Positions 44,564 to 53,980 of a stretch of 64,000 bases of DNA are shown piece after piece. The stretch lies in NCBI GenBank assembly GCA_023313575.1, contig JAJTTP010000003.1, forward strand, positions 3,348,001 through 3,412,000. The letters run 5' to 3'. Position numbers and translations under genes: made by a program. The notes under the pieces were generated by a model. The model did not search any database. It was not told the DNA's origin and saw only the letters and a program-made list of their open reading frames with translations. Positions within the stretch are counted from its first letter, which is position 1. The number at the start of each line of letters is the position of its first letter. This DNA comes from Eutypella sp. D-1 (taxonomy: Eukaryota; Ascomycota; Sordariomycetes; Xylariales; Diatrypaceae).

Positions 44564-44572
44564 ATGACGTAA
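44564..44572 (+). promoter_or_regulatory. Minimal upstream ORF (ATG ACG TAA)
   Basis: A two-codon uORF ends 19 nt before the SNF2 start codon and lies in the same spliced leader exon. Such a short spacer would favour leaky scanning over efficient reinitiation. Any effect is inferred. Confidence 0.5.
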
Positions 44573-44591
44573 TTCGCCATTGCCCGTCAAG

Positions 44592-47500
44592 ATGGATGAT
44601 CCCTGGGATTGGGATGTCGACAGAATCGTGCAGGAATTCTGCACGCCGAACCGTACCTGGCTTCCCCATAGAGAGCCTCCCGCACTTCCACCTCTCGCCC
44701 AACTTGAGGTATCTTTGCGAGAACAGGAAGTAGACGGCTACACGCTGATAACTTATTCCGACCGTTCTGATATCCACAAAGAGCTTGGGATTAAGAAACT
44801 CAACCAAAAAGCAACGTTTGACAATGCTATTGAACAATTTCGCAAGCGCAGTCGCAAGTACCAGCGCCATCAGATGAATGATCAAGACCTCGAGCTACCA
44901 GATGCGCCGCCTGACGTACAGACAAATGGACCATCGGCCAAGAATCGGCTCATGATGGAGCTTGGTGGTCTCTCCAAATCACTCGGTAATGAAGACCAAA
45001 GACCGGAGCTCCCAGAAGCTACTACCGAGCCACGAAAGAACCATTCTACCCCTCCTCCTATCACGCCTGCAGCTCCTGTAGCTCCTGCAGTTCCTACCAA
45101 TTTTTCAGCCCCAGAGCCAGTACCAGGACCAGAGCCAACCCCGGGATCACCCTCGGTGCCGACCGCCAAAAGGCGACGTATCGCACCTACGACTATCACA
45201 CCAGATGTTGATAGAAATACATTGCGAAACATCCCAACTGCTGCTGACGAAATTTCAGGAGTAGTTTCCAATGCAATAGTAGCACGTGCCCCGGCCATCC
45301 GTTCCTTCGAAGCTTATTTGGGGGCGAATGCCTTGAGTCGAATCGACCTTTTGGAGCCCAGTTCACCCAGCTCAGACGGGCTCACTCCCACAGACAAGCA
45401 GTTCACCTTCATAGGTGGCAACCTGCCTCCGGGGCGACGCTTCCAGGTGCATCACCTGTTCAAGCGTCACTTGCTGCCTAAGCGCCCCCCTGGTCGAGTG
45501 GTTCGCACAAGGCCAGACACGGTGTATGGAGCGAACGATCCAAATCGTGACGAGATACTTCCGCCTTACGGAGAATCAGACGACAATGGTGAGTCCGATT
45601 CTGATTTCTATTCGGAATATGAAGAGGAACTTCGTGATCGCAAGGCTGCCGGCGACGGCCACACAGGCATTGCCTTTGATAGAGTGAACGCCCTCATAGA
45701 CGAGGTGATCGAGCGCCAGATCGATCATTGGAAAGACCATAAGCTTCCAAAGCTCAGCCGCCGCGCATACACTGAATGGTCTGAATCCCGTAAGCGGGGT
45801 TTAAACACGGCCATACGCCAACAATGGCAGCTAGTTGCCGACCTCGACGCCCGGGTTGAAAAGTATCGCAAGGAGATACTTCAGAATACATACCACAAAG
45901 ACGCGGATGTCCTTTCATCATCTCGCATCTTTGAGCAGACCATTGATGACAGGGAGACCGCATTATGGAAGATTGGGATTCTCTATTCTTCGGAAAAACC
46001 CCAGAGACCCCCAAGATTGCCTCGCTCTGCAGCCAGGAAACGTCGCACAGCTAGACGTGTGGGTGATGATGACTCGGAAGTATTGACAAGCGGCACGGAT
46101 GACGACGGCCTGGATAACTTCGTTGTTGATAACGAGGTTCCTCGGCCACAGGATGCCCCTGCCAACGCACAGGAATCGCACAGCAGCAATAACCCTGAGA
46201 TAGAAAGTGCTGCCGTCGATGAGGACAATGATCATAGAATGGGTGAGCCTGATTCACCAAAGAGCTCCGAAGCATCACTGCCAGTCCGACCCAATATCGC
46301 CGAGGTCACCAAAGATCCGCGTACGCCTTCCAAACAGCGAACACAGCCGCAAGTTATTGACCTTACCAGTACTCCTATCAAACATAAGGTACCTGATCAT
46401 CCAAGTAGGAGTCAGTCTTCATCGTCTAAGAGGCGTGATACCGACTCTTCACTGGATATGGACATCAGTGATTTTAGTCTTCATGAACAAACAATTGCGC
46501 TTCAGCTACAGTTACTCGACAAGAAGTTCCTGGCGACGATATTTACGCTCGTGTTTGAGTTCAACCCGATCCAGATCTGGACGCTTTATGTAGTCCCGGC
46601 TCTTCAAACCCCCAACTTTCCTCAGCCTCCATATTCGGATGAGGACAAGGATGTGCTAGCAGGTCTCCGCATTCTCCATATGTTTGACACCTGGCTGGAA
46701 AAGGGTACTGCTAATTGGAGATATTACAAGCGACTGGATTCTGCGGCCAAAGAGCAGCTCATTAAAGACAGAGGCAAAGAGAGAGAGCAGTTTGAGCTCT
46801 TCATCGATTTCGTCGAAAGAGCCTCGGCCCGCTTCGAATGGACTAGAATCAGGCTCAATCCTGCGAAGCTGGCGCAACAACGAGCCATGGCACGAGCCAA
46901 GGCTAATGAAGTTGACATGGCAGGCGCCAGTGCGGATGAACTCGAGGATCTGCTCTCAGATAAGACGAAGAGGAGGCGAAAAGTTAAGCCTGTTAACCGG
47001 GCAGCGCAGAACCTTCGACAGACAGACTTGGAATGGAAAAGAGAGCAGGAGAGCCGCCGAGACCTCTTGCGCGCCAAACTCGAGGCTTCGGGTGAAGTCA
47101 TGGGGAGCCAGCGAGCCATGATAATCAATGAGAGCAAGCAAGAAGATGAAGGGTTCGTCTACGTCAACAGTGAAATCGCCCCGCGAATCAAGGAGCACCA
47201 GGTGGCGGGCGTCCGTTTCATGTGGAACCAGATCGTGAGCAAATCTGAAAGCAGACAGGGTTGCCTACTTGCCCATACCATGGGTCTCGGTAAAACGATG
47301 CAAATCATCACATTACTGGTAGCCATTGCCGAGGCGGCCGCCTCCCCTGACGAGTCGGTCTCCTCGCAAGTCCCAGATGACCTGAAGGAATCCAAAACCC
47401 TGGTCATCCCTCCGCCGGGCCTTGTCAACAACTGGATGGACGAGTTGCTGACCTGGACGCCGGAAAATCATGGCCTTGGCGATTTTTTCAAAATCAGCAG

Positions 47501-50384
47501 TCAGACACTAAGACCACAGAGGGCCCGGATCATCGAGAGGTGGTCCGTTAATGGAGGTGTCTTGATCATCAGTTACAAGCTCCTTATAGCGTGTATGAGG
47601 GAAGACTCTAACCTCGACAGTTTGCTTTGCGAGACGCCCAATATCGTGGTCGCGGACGAGGCACACGCAATGAAGAACCCCAGGTCACAAGTACACATTG
47701 CGTGCAATAAATTTCGGACTAAGAGTCGTATTGCGTTGACCGGATCCCCCCTCGCAAATAATGTCGAGGAGTACCACAGCATGATCAACTGGGTTGCCCC
47801 CAACTACTTGTCAGACCTGGCAGAGTTCAGAGTCCACTACGCTAAACCGATTCGGGATGGTCTTTCCGTCGATAGCACTGCTTACGCGAGGCGCAAGGCT
47901 TTGACGAGGCTACACGCCCTGAAGAAGACTGTCGACCCTAAGATCCATCGCCTGACCATCTCAGTGCTGAAGAACGATATACCCCCAAAGACGGAATTCG
48001 TCCTCTTCGTGCCACTGACTGCTGTTCAGAAGAAGGCTTACGAGATGTACATGGGAAATCAAGCGAGAATCGGGGACGGCCCGATGGACTCCTTGGTGAC
48101 GTCGAGAATCTTCGCATCTTTGAATATTCTTCGCCTCCTCTGCGCTCACCCCCATTGCTTCCTCAAGTACCTAGAACAGAAGAACGGTGAGAAGGGCAAG
48201 CAAATTAGCAACTCTGCCGAGGAGTCCGTCGACGAAGAAGCGACCGATGAGCCTGATGACAGGTCTGATGTCAACGTAGCATCTGACTTTACCCTGTCCC
48301 CAGATCTTGTCAGTGACCAGATTGCATTCTTGCGTAAGACGAAGGATATCGAATCCATGGACCATTCTTGGAAGATGCCCTTGCTCGACGAGATACTTGA
48401 CGAAAGCCGGCGTATCGGTGACTGCGTGCTCGTCTTCTCCCAGTCTATACCAACTATTGACTACCTGGAGAATGTCTTCCGAATGCAGAAGCGGTCCGTT
48501 AAGCGCCTGGATGGCGGCACAGCTGTCAACAGTCGCCAAACCATGGTTAAGGAATTCAACAGAAGCAGGACTGAGGTATTCCTCATCTCGACAACGGCTG
48601 GCGGTCTCGGTCTCAATATAACCGGTGCGAACCGCGTGGTCATCTTTGACTTCAAGTTCAATCCTCAGCAGGAACAGCAGGCGATTGGCAGGGCTTACCG
48701 CCTGGGCCAGACCAAGCCGGTATTCGTGTATCGGTTTGTTTGTGGCGGTACTTTCGAGGATGGACTGATGGATCGGTCTGTGTTCAAGATGCAGCTAGCC
48801 GACCGAGTGATCGATAAGAAGAACCCGATTCCCAAGGCTTCCCACCTCAAAGAGCTGCTCAAGATGCCGACAGACCCCGAACAGAATGACCTCTCGGAGC
48901 ATCGTGGCCGTGACCATGTCCTTGACAAGCTTCTCAAGGTAGATAAACTTCGAGCAGGCATCAGATCCATACTGCTCATGGACACCTTCCAGGAGGAATC
49001 ACTCGAGGATCTGCCACCAGATGCAGCCGCAGAAGGGGAGGATTTGTATAAGGATCTAGAGGAGAAGCGGAAAAACAAGGCATTGAATCCATCCCCCCTC
49101 CCTCAACAAGGCGAGTCGGCGCGATCGGGGACGCCAGCCACAACAAATCCCCAGTATGGCAACAATAATAATACAGCGACTGCTGTTGCACAGCCTGTCC
49201 TAACACCGACTTTTCCTGCGTTCAACCCCTTCCCCCCCAAAAGAACTAATGGTCACCCCCAGCAACCCAGTCTGAGTCAACAGCTGCAACCTACAATGGG
49301 TGCTTCAACCGGCTTCCGCAGTCAAGAGAACCAGCCCTATACGGCACCTGACTCGACAGCCAGCCAAAGATCGAAGATGTTTATTCAGGAGCTAAGGCGG
49401 TTGTGCATTGCGGACGATCGGAAATTAACGTCCGCTAACAGTATCATAGACGCATTCACTCGAGCTCAAGATCAGGCTTTGTCCACGCAGAACCCAGCAA
49501 ACTCCTTGTCGAACATGGACAGGATTAAAATTTCTATTGTAGATGCCGCAGCTTCCGACCGCTTTCTCTTCGCAGCCGGGGTAATCGCCGAATGGCTACC
49601 CCACGCGTCCACCATAGACATGGGGAGACTCCGAGATTATCTGGATAGGATGGATCCAAGAGAGTTCAATACTCTTACACAGAAATTCAGCACGATGAAC
49701 TTCACGGCTTTCGCTCAGTTCATTGAAAAGGCGGGCCTTAAAAGAACCCAGGGTGACCCCCAGGTACGACAACCAGCTAATTTGTTTCAAAGTTCACTCA
49801 GTCAGCCACAAGTTTCTCAGCCACCCCCTACCCCTTTCTCTTTACCCTACCAACAGTCCTTTCCTTCCCAAGGGCACCCTTTCGCAGGTATGCCCGCATG
49901 GAATAGATTTTCCATGCCTACTTATCAACAGAATTACCCCTTTGCCTTCAGTGAGGCACAACACGCTCAACGCGCTTTCAACGCCGCTAATTATACTCTA
50001 CGCCCCCCTCCCATCCCTCCTCATCATCAAGGTGCCCCTGTTGTCCCTAAGTACGAGCAAGTTGCTCCTATCGTCCCTGCAAACACATATAACCCTTTGA
50101 CTTCTATGTACGAGCAAGATGCTTCCGTCGTCCCTACTTATCAGCAAGAAGAGTCTTCCGTCCCTAAGAATGCTCAGAATCCTTCTACCGCTACGTACCA
50201 AGCGGGCGAACAGCTTTCTCCCCATTCCTCTACTGTAGAACAGGACCGCCCAAGTTCACCTATGGATGTGTTCTCCCCCTCTTTCCCTTGTCCCCCACAC
50301 TCGTCGCTTGTCGATTCTTTTACTCACGATTGGGATGAAGAAACTCAGCCTGACACCTTCGACAGCACTACCGAGAGTCACTAG
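44592..50384 (+). CDS. SNF2-family DNA translocase (Rad54/ARIP4/ATRX-like), 1930 residues
   Basis: One large exon. The ATG at 44592 (context GTCAAGATGG) follows a leader intron; the codon four positions earlier is TTG. A SAM-like helical domain lies near residues 30-90, then a Pro-rich and acidic linker, and a basic helical region (about 640-860). The SNF2 ATPase starts near residue 875 (IKEHQVAGVRFMWNQ). It has motif I HTMGLGKTMQ (about 895-903), motif II DEAH (1022-1025), motif III LTGSPLANN, and the helicase-C motifs STTAGGLGLNITGA and QAIGRAYRLGQ (from 1363). These proteins translocate on duplex DNA to remodel nucleosomes or recombination intermediates; the precise orthologue is uncertain, with ARIP4-like my best guess. 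A second folded block (about 1590-1720) and a Pro/Gln tail with degenerate YEQxAxxVP units follow. The stop at 50382 may be premature. Confidence 0.93.
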   Translation: MDDPWDWDVDRIVQEFCTPNRTWLPHREPPALPPLAQLEVSLREQEVDGYTLITYSDRSDIHKELGIKKLNQKATFDNAIEQFRKRSRKYQRHQMNDQDLELPDAPPDVQTNGPSAKNRLMMELGGLSKSLGNEDQRPELPEATTEPRKNHSTPPPITPAAPVAPAVPTNFSAPEPVPGPEPTPGSPSVPTAKRRRIAPTTITPDVDRNTLRNIPTAADEISGVVSNAIVARAPAIRSFEAYLGANALSRIDLLEPSSPSSDGLTPTDKQFTFIGGNLPPGRRFQVHHLFKRHLLPKRPPGRVVRTRPDTVYGANDPNRDEILPPYGESDDNGESDSDFYSEYEEELRDRKAAGDGHTGIAFDRVNALIDEVIERQIDHWKDHKLPKLSRRAYTEWSESRKRGLNTAIRQQWQLVADLDARVEKYRKEILQNTYHKDADVLSSSRIFEQTIDDRETALWKIGILYSSEKPQRPPRLPRSAARKRRTARRVGDDDSEVLTSGTDDDGLDNFVVDNEVPRPQDAPANAQESHSSNNPEIESAAVDEDNDHRMGEPDSPKSSEASLPVRPNIAEVTKDPRTPSKQRTQPQVIDLTSTPIKHKVPDHPSRSQSSSSKRRDTDSSLDMDISDFSLHEQTIALQLQLLDKKFLATIFTLVFEFNPIQIWTLYVVPALQTPNFPQPPYSDEDKDVLAGLRILHMFDTWLEKGTANWRYYKRLDSAAKEQLIKDRGKEREQFELFIDFVERASARFEWTRIRLNPAKLAQQRAMARAKANEVDMAGASADELEDLLSDKTKRRRKVKPVNRAAQNLRQTDLEWKREQESRRDLLRAKLEASGEVMGSQRAMIINESKQEDEGFVYVNSEIAPRIKEHQVAGVRFMWNQIVSKSESRQGCLLAHTMGLGKTMQIITLLVAIAEAAASPDESVSSQVPDDLKESKTLVIPPPGLVNNWMDELLTWTPENHGLGDFFKISSQTLRPQRARIIERWSVNGGVLIISYKLLIACMREDSNLDSLLCETPNIVVADEAHAMKNPRSQVHIACNKFRTKSRIALTGSPLANNVEEYHSMINWVAPNYLSDLAEFRVHYAKPIRDGLSVDSTAYARRKALTRLHALKKTVDPKIHRLTISVLKNDIPPKTEFVLFVPLTAVQKKAYEMYMGNQARIGDGPMDSLVTSRIFASLNILRLLCAHPHCFLKYLEQKNGEKGKQISNSAEESVDEEATDEPDDRSDVNVASDFTLSPDLVSDQIAFLRKTKDIESMDHSWKMPLLDEILDESRRIGDCVLVFSQSIPTIDYLENVFRMQKRSVKRLDGGTAVNSRQTMVKEFNRSRTEVFLISTTAGGLGLNITGANRVVIFDFKFNPQQEQQAIGRAYRLGQTKPVFVYRFVCGGTFEDGLMDRSVFKMQLADRVIDKKNPIPKASHLKELLKMPTDPEQNDLSEHRGRDHVLDKLLKVDKLRAGIRSILLMDTFQEESLEDLPPDAAAEGEDLYKDLEEKRKNKALNPSPLPQQGESARSGTPATTNPQYGNNNNTATAVAQPVLTPTFPAFNPFPPKRTNGHPQQPSLSQQLQPTMGASTGFRSQENQPYTAPDSTASQRSKMFIQELRRLCIADDRKLTSANSIIDAFTRAQDQALSTQNPANSLSNMDRIKISIVDAAASDRFLFAAGVIAEWLPHASTIDMGRLRDYLDRMDPREFNTLTQKFSTMNFTAFAQFIEKAGLKRTQGDPQVRQPANLFQSSLSQPQVSQPPPTPFSLPYQQSFPSQGHPFAGMPAWNRFSMPTYQQNYPFAFSEAQHAQRAFNAANYTLRPPPIPPHHQGAPVVPKYEQVAPIVPANTYNPLTSMYEQDASVVPTYQQEESSVPKNAQNPSTATYQAGEQLSPHSSTVEQDRPSSPMDVFSPSFPCPPHSSLVDSFTHDWDEETQPDTFDSTTESH

Positions 50385-50665
50385 ATAAAGTGGCACCTAC
50401 AACGAACGGCGAACCGGATCCGGCGCAGAAATCTCATAGAATGGACGATGTAGAGGCACTGAAGGCTTTGATGGCCCGCCGAAAATCGACTAAGCCTTCG
50501 GGTACGCCTTCGGGTTCTCATCACAGCAACCCCCGACTACCCGTCTGGGCTAAGGAAGCGGTCGCGTCTCAGGGTAGACAGAATCGTATAGCCACTCCAT
50601 CTGAGCCAACGCGATCCCCATCTACGTCCACGCCACGCCCATTTCCGAAGTCGCCATTCACGTAG
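50354..50665 (+). pseudogene. Open frame overlapping the SNF2 3' end: likely original C-terminus in another frame
   Basis: The frame one base out of phase is open from 50354 to 50665 and overlaps the SNF2 end by 31 bases. From 50390 it encodes protein-like sequence including MDDVEALKALMARRKSTKP and LPVWAKEAVASQG, and ends in a Ser/Pro/Arg tail with its own stop. There is no ATG at the head (first ATG 50442) and no intron in the overlap that would join the frames. A one-base slip near 50354-50384 would extend the SNF2 protein by about 100 residues. It could also be a chance ORF in a 3' untranslated region. Confidence 0.4.
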
Positions 50666-53600
50666 TAGTAGATACAGCAACAGTTCTGTTTCGTCATGCA
50701 TGCACCCCACGTTATTTCGACAAAGCTCATTTCAGGCCTGAATTTTCGCAGTCATTTTGGTTGCATTACAGGGTTGCATTTCCACGTGGGGAAGCCCGCG
50801 TGGTTGGCGTTTGGGTTATTACTCTTTTGCGCCTCTTTTATTTGTCTGCATACTGTTTCTCCAAGATACCCAGCTCATCTTTGCGTTTTCGTTTTTTTGT
50901 TTTTTTTTTTTTTGGCATGGCGGCAGGGGAGTTCTTTGGGCAGAGGAATTCTTCTCTTTGCTCCATATGAACGGAGGATGGTGGAGGGAAAGATCGAGCA
51001 AGGGTCAGATGTGGCCTTGCTGGACACGATACGACGGGATCCGCGATACGGTCTCTTGTGTTCTACTGCCAGAGCCAACCTGAATCTGGAGGGTTGGGCC
51101 GGCAGGGACCACAGGAGACGAGCATCGTTGGTTTTTCGCGCTTGGAAAAAGGGGGAATGAATCAAAGAACGGAAGAGGAAGAAAAAGGGGAGGAGAAAAC
51201 GAAAGAAAGAAATCGGGGAAGACGAAAGAAAGGATCTGGAAAAAATTGGAGAGGGCGTGGAGAGCAGGTCGCGTTGAGCTGGACGTAAGGCATGCTGTGT
51301 GCCATCTACTTAGTAGTAGATGGCGAGCTTTCTACCTATCGCTATAGCTCAGGGGGAGGGGTATCAAAACATATGGATTTCTGTAATATCCTTGGGGGCT
51401 TCTCTCGAGTTGCTCATTTCGCGAGTATGTGAGGTAAGGTAAGTGAGAGAGCGCTGTGAATACATGGGTGAGTGAGTGAGTGGTATGCCGTAGCGGTGCG
51501 GTAAGTCCCTCCATAGGAAAGAAAGGGAGAGTTGGACTACACCCGGGCCCGGAAGTTATTCAGTCAATAATGGAAGAGGTAAGTGAAGCCACACCAAGGT
51601 CAAGATCATCCTTTGATTTGTGAGATCTGCCTCGGATGTGCATAGCACGCGACCCTTTATTGCTAACGAGGTTCTACGCACTTGCATGACTGAGAAGCGT
51701 CTGCCGTGGCTGCGCAGATCTCTAATTCGTACCATAATATCCACGTACAGTGGACCTAGAATACGTTGGCCCCGAGAGCCTTCTTGGATAAGGCGCGTAG
51801 AAATCAGTACCCTATGCTGGTGTATACTTCTTGAGAAAGATCCACGGAGATGGGGTGGGTAGAACAGGGGAGGCGGCAGCCAAAAACGCGCGAGCTTGGT
51901 TTGAGCAACACGGCCCCGGCCCCGGCCCGGAGACGTGTTGTTATGCCACCGTCGTATTACCTGATGTAGGCGTTGACTGAACACTGAATAAATTGTAGCC
52001 CGTCTACGTCTACTCTAAGTATATGGAGGAGTTGCTATTCCATCAGTATATCGCTTGCTTATATCGGACACCCAATGTCGTATATAGCCAACAATAGCGA
52101 CCGTGTCCCGGAATCAAGGCGACGCACGCAGTCGTCGTTGCCATGGTGCTAGATATTCCCCGCGTTCTAACTGGTCTGTGCGATAGATTCCCCAGTTTAC
52201 TTATGATAATATGGATCAGATGCCGCCCGGTAAAGCGGTCGCCGGGGAGACGTTGTATACCCAACTTGTCGGATATTCGAGGACACATTATACGATTAAT
52301 TCTGTCCAGCCACAACAAAGCACAAGATGCGTAGATACCTGAATAGTCAAGTCTTGATAGCATTATCACATGTCATCTATGTAGATGAGAACACGTAGTG
52401 AGGCAGCTCGTTCGCTAACAAACATCACCACTTAGAACTTCAGTCAGCCTTAGCAAGTTTGTATTCGAGATGGTCGCAGGTGTATCTATATGGGCCTGCG
52501 CAATGCGTGGATTGATGTGCCCGGTAGACTAACACAGCAAAGGTTGAATCCGAACAGACGAGCAGAAATTGAAAAACTCAATCAAGTATTTGTTAGGCCA
52601 GCTAGCTAGCAGCGACGAATATGTCCATGCCGCGTGGACGAAATCGTCAGACTCCCTTCCAAAAACAATGACGGTAAAATAAAAATAAAAAGAAGCAAAC
52701 GCTGAAATGCAAAACCCCCAGTCTCATGATCAGCAAACGTGTTTCATTCCCCTTGCCTTACCCGGCCCTCTATCCACTTCGTACCCGCTCCTAGACACCA
52801 GACAGCCTCCTTCGTTCCAGGTTTAAACGTTAATACAGACAGGCAGACAAAAGAGACCCACGAGGACATGGGGTAAGTTCCTCTCCGCTGCCAGCAGGCG
52901 GGAAAGAAGAAAAAAACAGAGTGCGGACCACGAAACCAAGAGAAGTATCAGTTCGAAACCCAGACAGAAAGAAAGAAACAGCGTAGGCAACATGACCTGA
53001 CCTGACCATAAGAAAACACACGCATACTGCCATCTATATTAATGAGCTACGTATAATGAGAAACCCAAAGAACCCCCAAAAACCCAAACCCAAGGCCCAA
53101 GCCCAAAAAAACCTTCTATTCCTCCTCTTTTAAACTTTGCCCCTCCTGTTTTCCCATGTTTGTTATTTTCATTTTTTGGTTCGCCTGCACACCTTTTCCG
53201 CTCTCTCCATTCCCATTCTTCCGCCGGGGGGTATCAGGTATAAACTATCTACTAATTATCCTAAAGAAAGAAAACAAAACCAAAAACCAAAACCGGATAA
53301 CCAATAAGCTGATAGCGATGAGAAAGCAATGAAGGACCAAATTGGTTTGTGTTTATATATAAACAACGAAGTAGATGAAGGGAAAAAAGGAGAGAAATAA
53401 ACCAGAAAGCCAGAAAAGAATAGGTCGTTGAAGAGAACTCGACGGGAAAGAAATTCCTGATATCGGCCGTGATAGTTTGTGGGTCCCTGCTGGGCGTGAC
53501 CACTTCGTTTTGTTTGTTGCTTTGGAAAGATTGAAACGTTGTGCGCACCGCTCCATTGCCGCGTTCCTCGTGTAAACAACCCGTTAATCCTCATCCGCCC

Positions 53601-53980
53601 GCTCTCCGACCATTGTTGATTGACTTGTGAATCGCGTGGGTTTTCCACGCGACTTGTCTCGGGACGAAAGCGAGGTCAAGGAGAGCGAGCGGAGGGGATC
53701 CAGGCGATTTGCCCATCCGGAAAAGAGACACCATGCACCACCATACACCCCCACAAGCCAGTCTATATATGTATATACCCAAGTCCGTTGCATCATGTGT
53801 ATGAAGGGGGAATCCAAGAAGAAAAAATGAAGTTCGTGAGCACGTTCAGACCGGTTTGAGACATAAAAGAAAAAAATGGCAACATAATTCGCTTTCTTTG
53901 TTTCCGGTGAGACAAGAAAAGAACTGCCGCTAAGGGAGAAAACAGAAATTCGGACGGGGAGAGAAAAGACCCTTTTCGTC
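50666..53980. other. Convergent intergenic region (3.3 kb)
   Basis: Between the SNF2 gene and the Rua1-type regulator. It includes a T-rich homopolymer (about 50889-50913), purine-rich GAAA stretches (51163-51255) and GTGAGTGA repeats (about 51468-51481). All ORFs are under 160 codons, low in complexity and overlapping on both strands. Nothing coding is supported; the 3' part probably carries a long 3' untranslated region of the regulator gene. Confidence 0.5.

Noticed and set aside
50696..51160. 154-codon ORF with a hydrophobic start after the SNF2 gene
   Set aside because: Hydrophobicity comes from a T-rich homopolymer region; three overlapping frames look equally 'open' and none has a family match.
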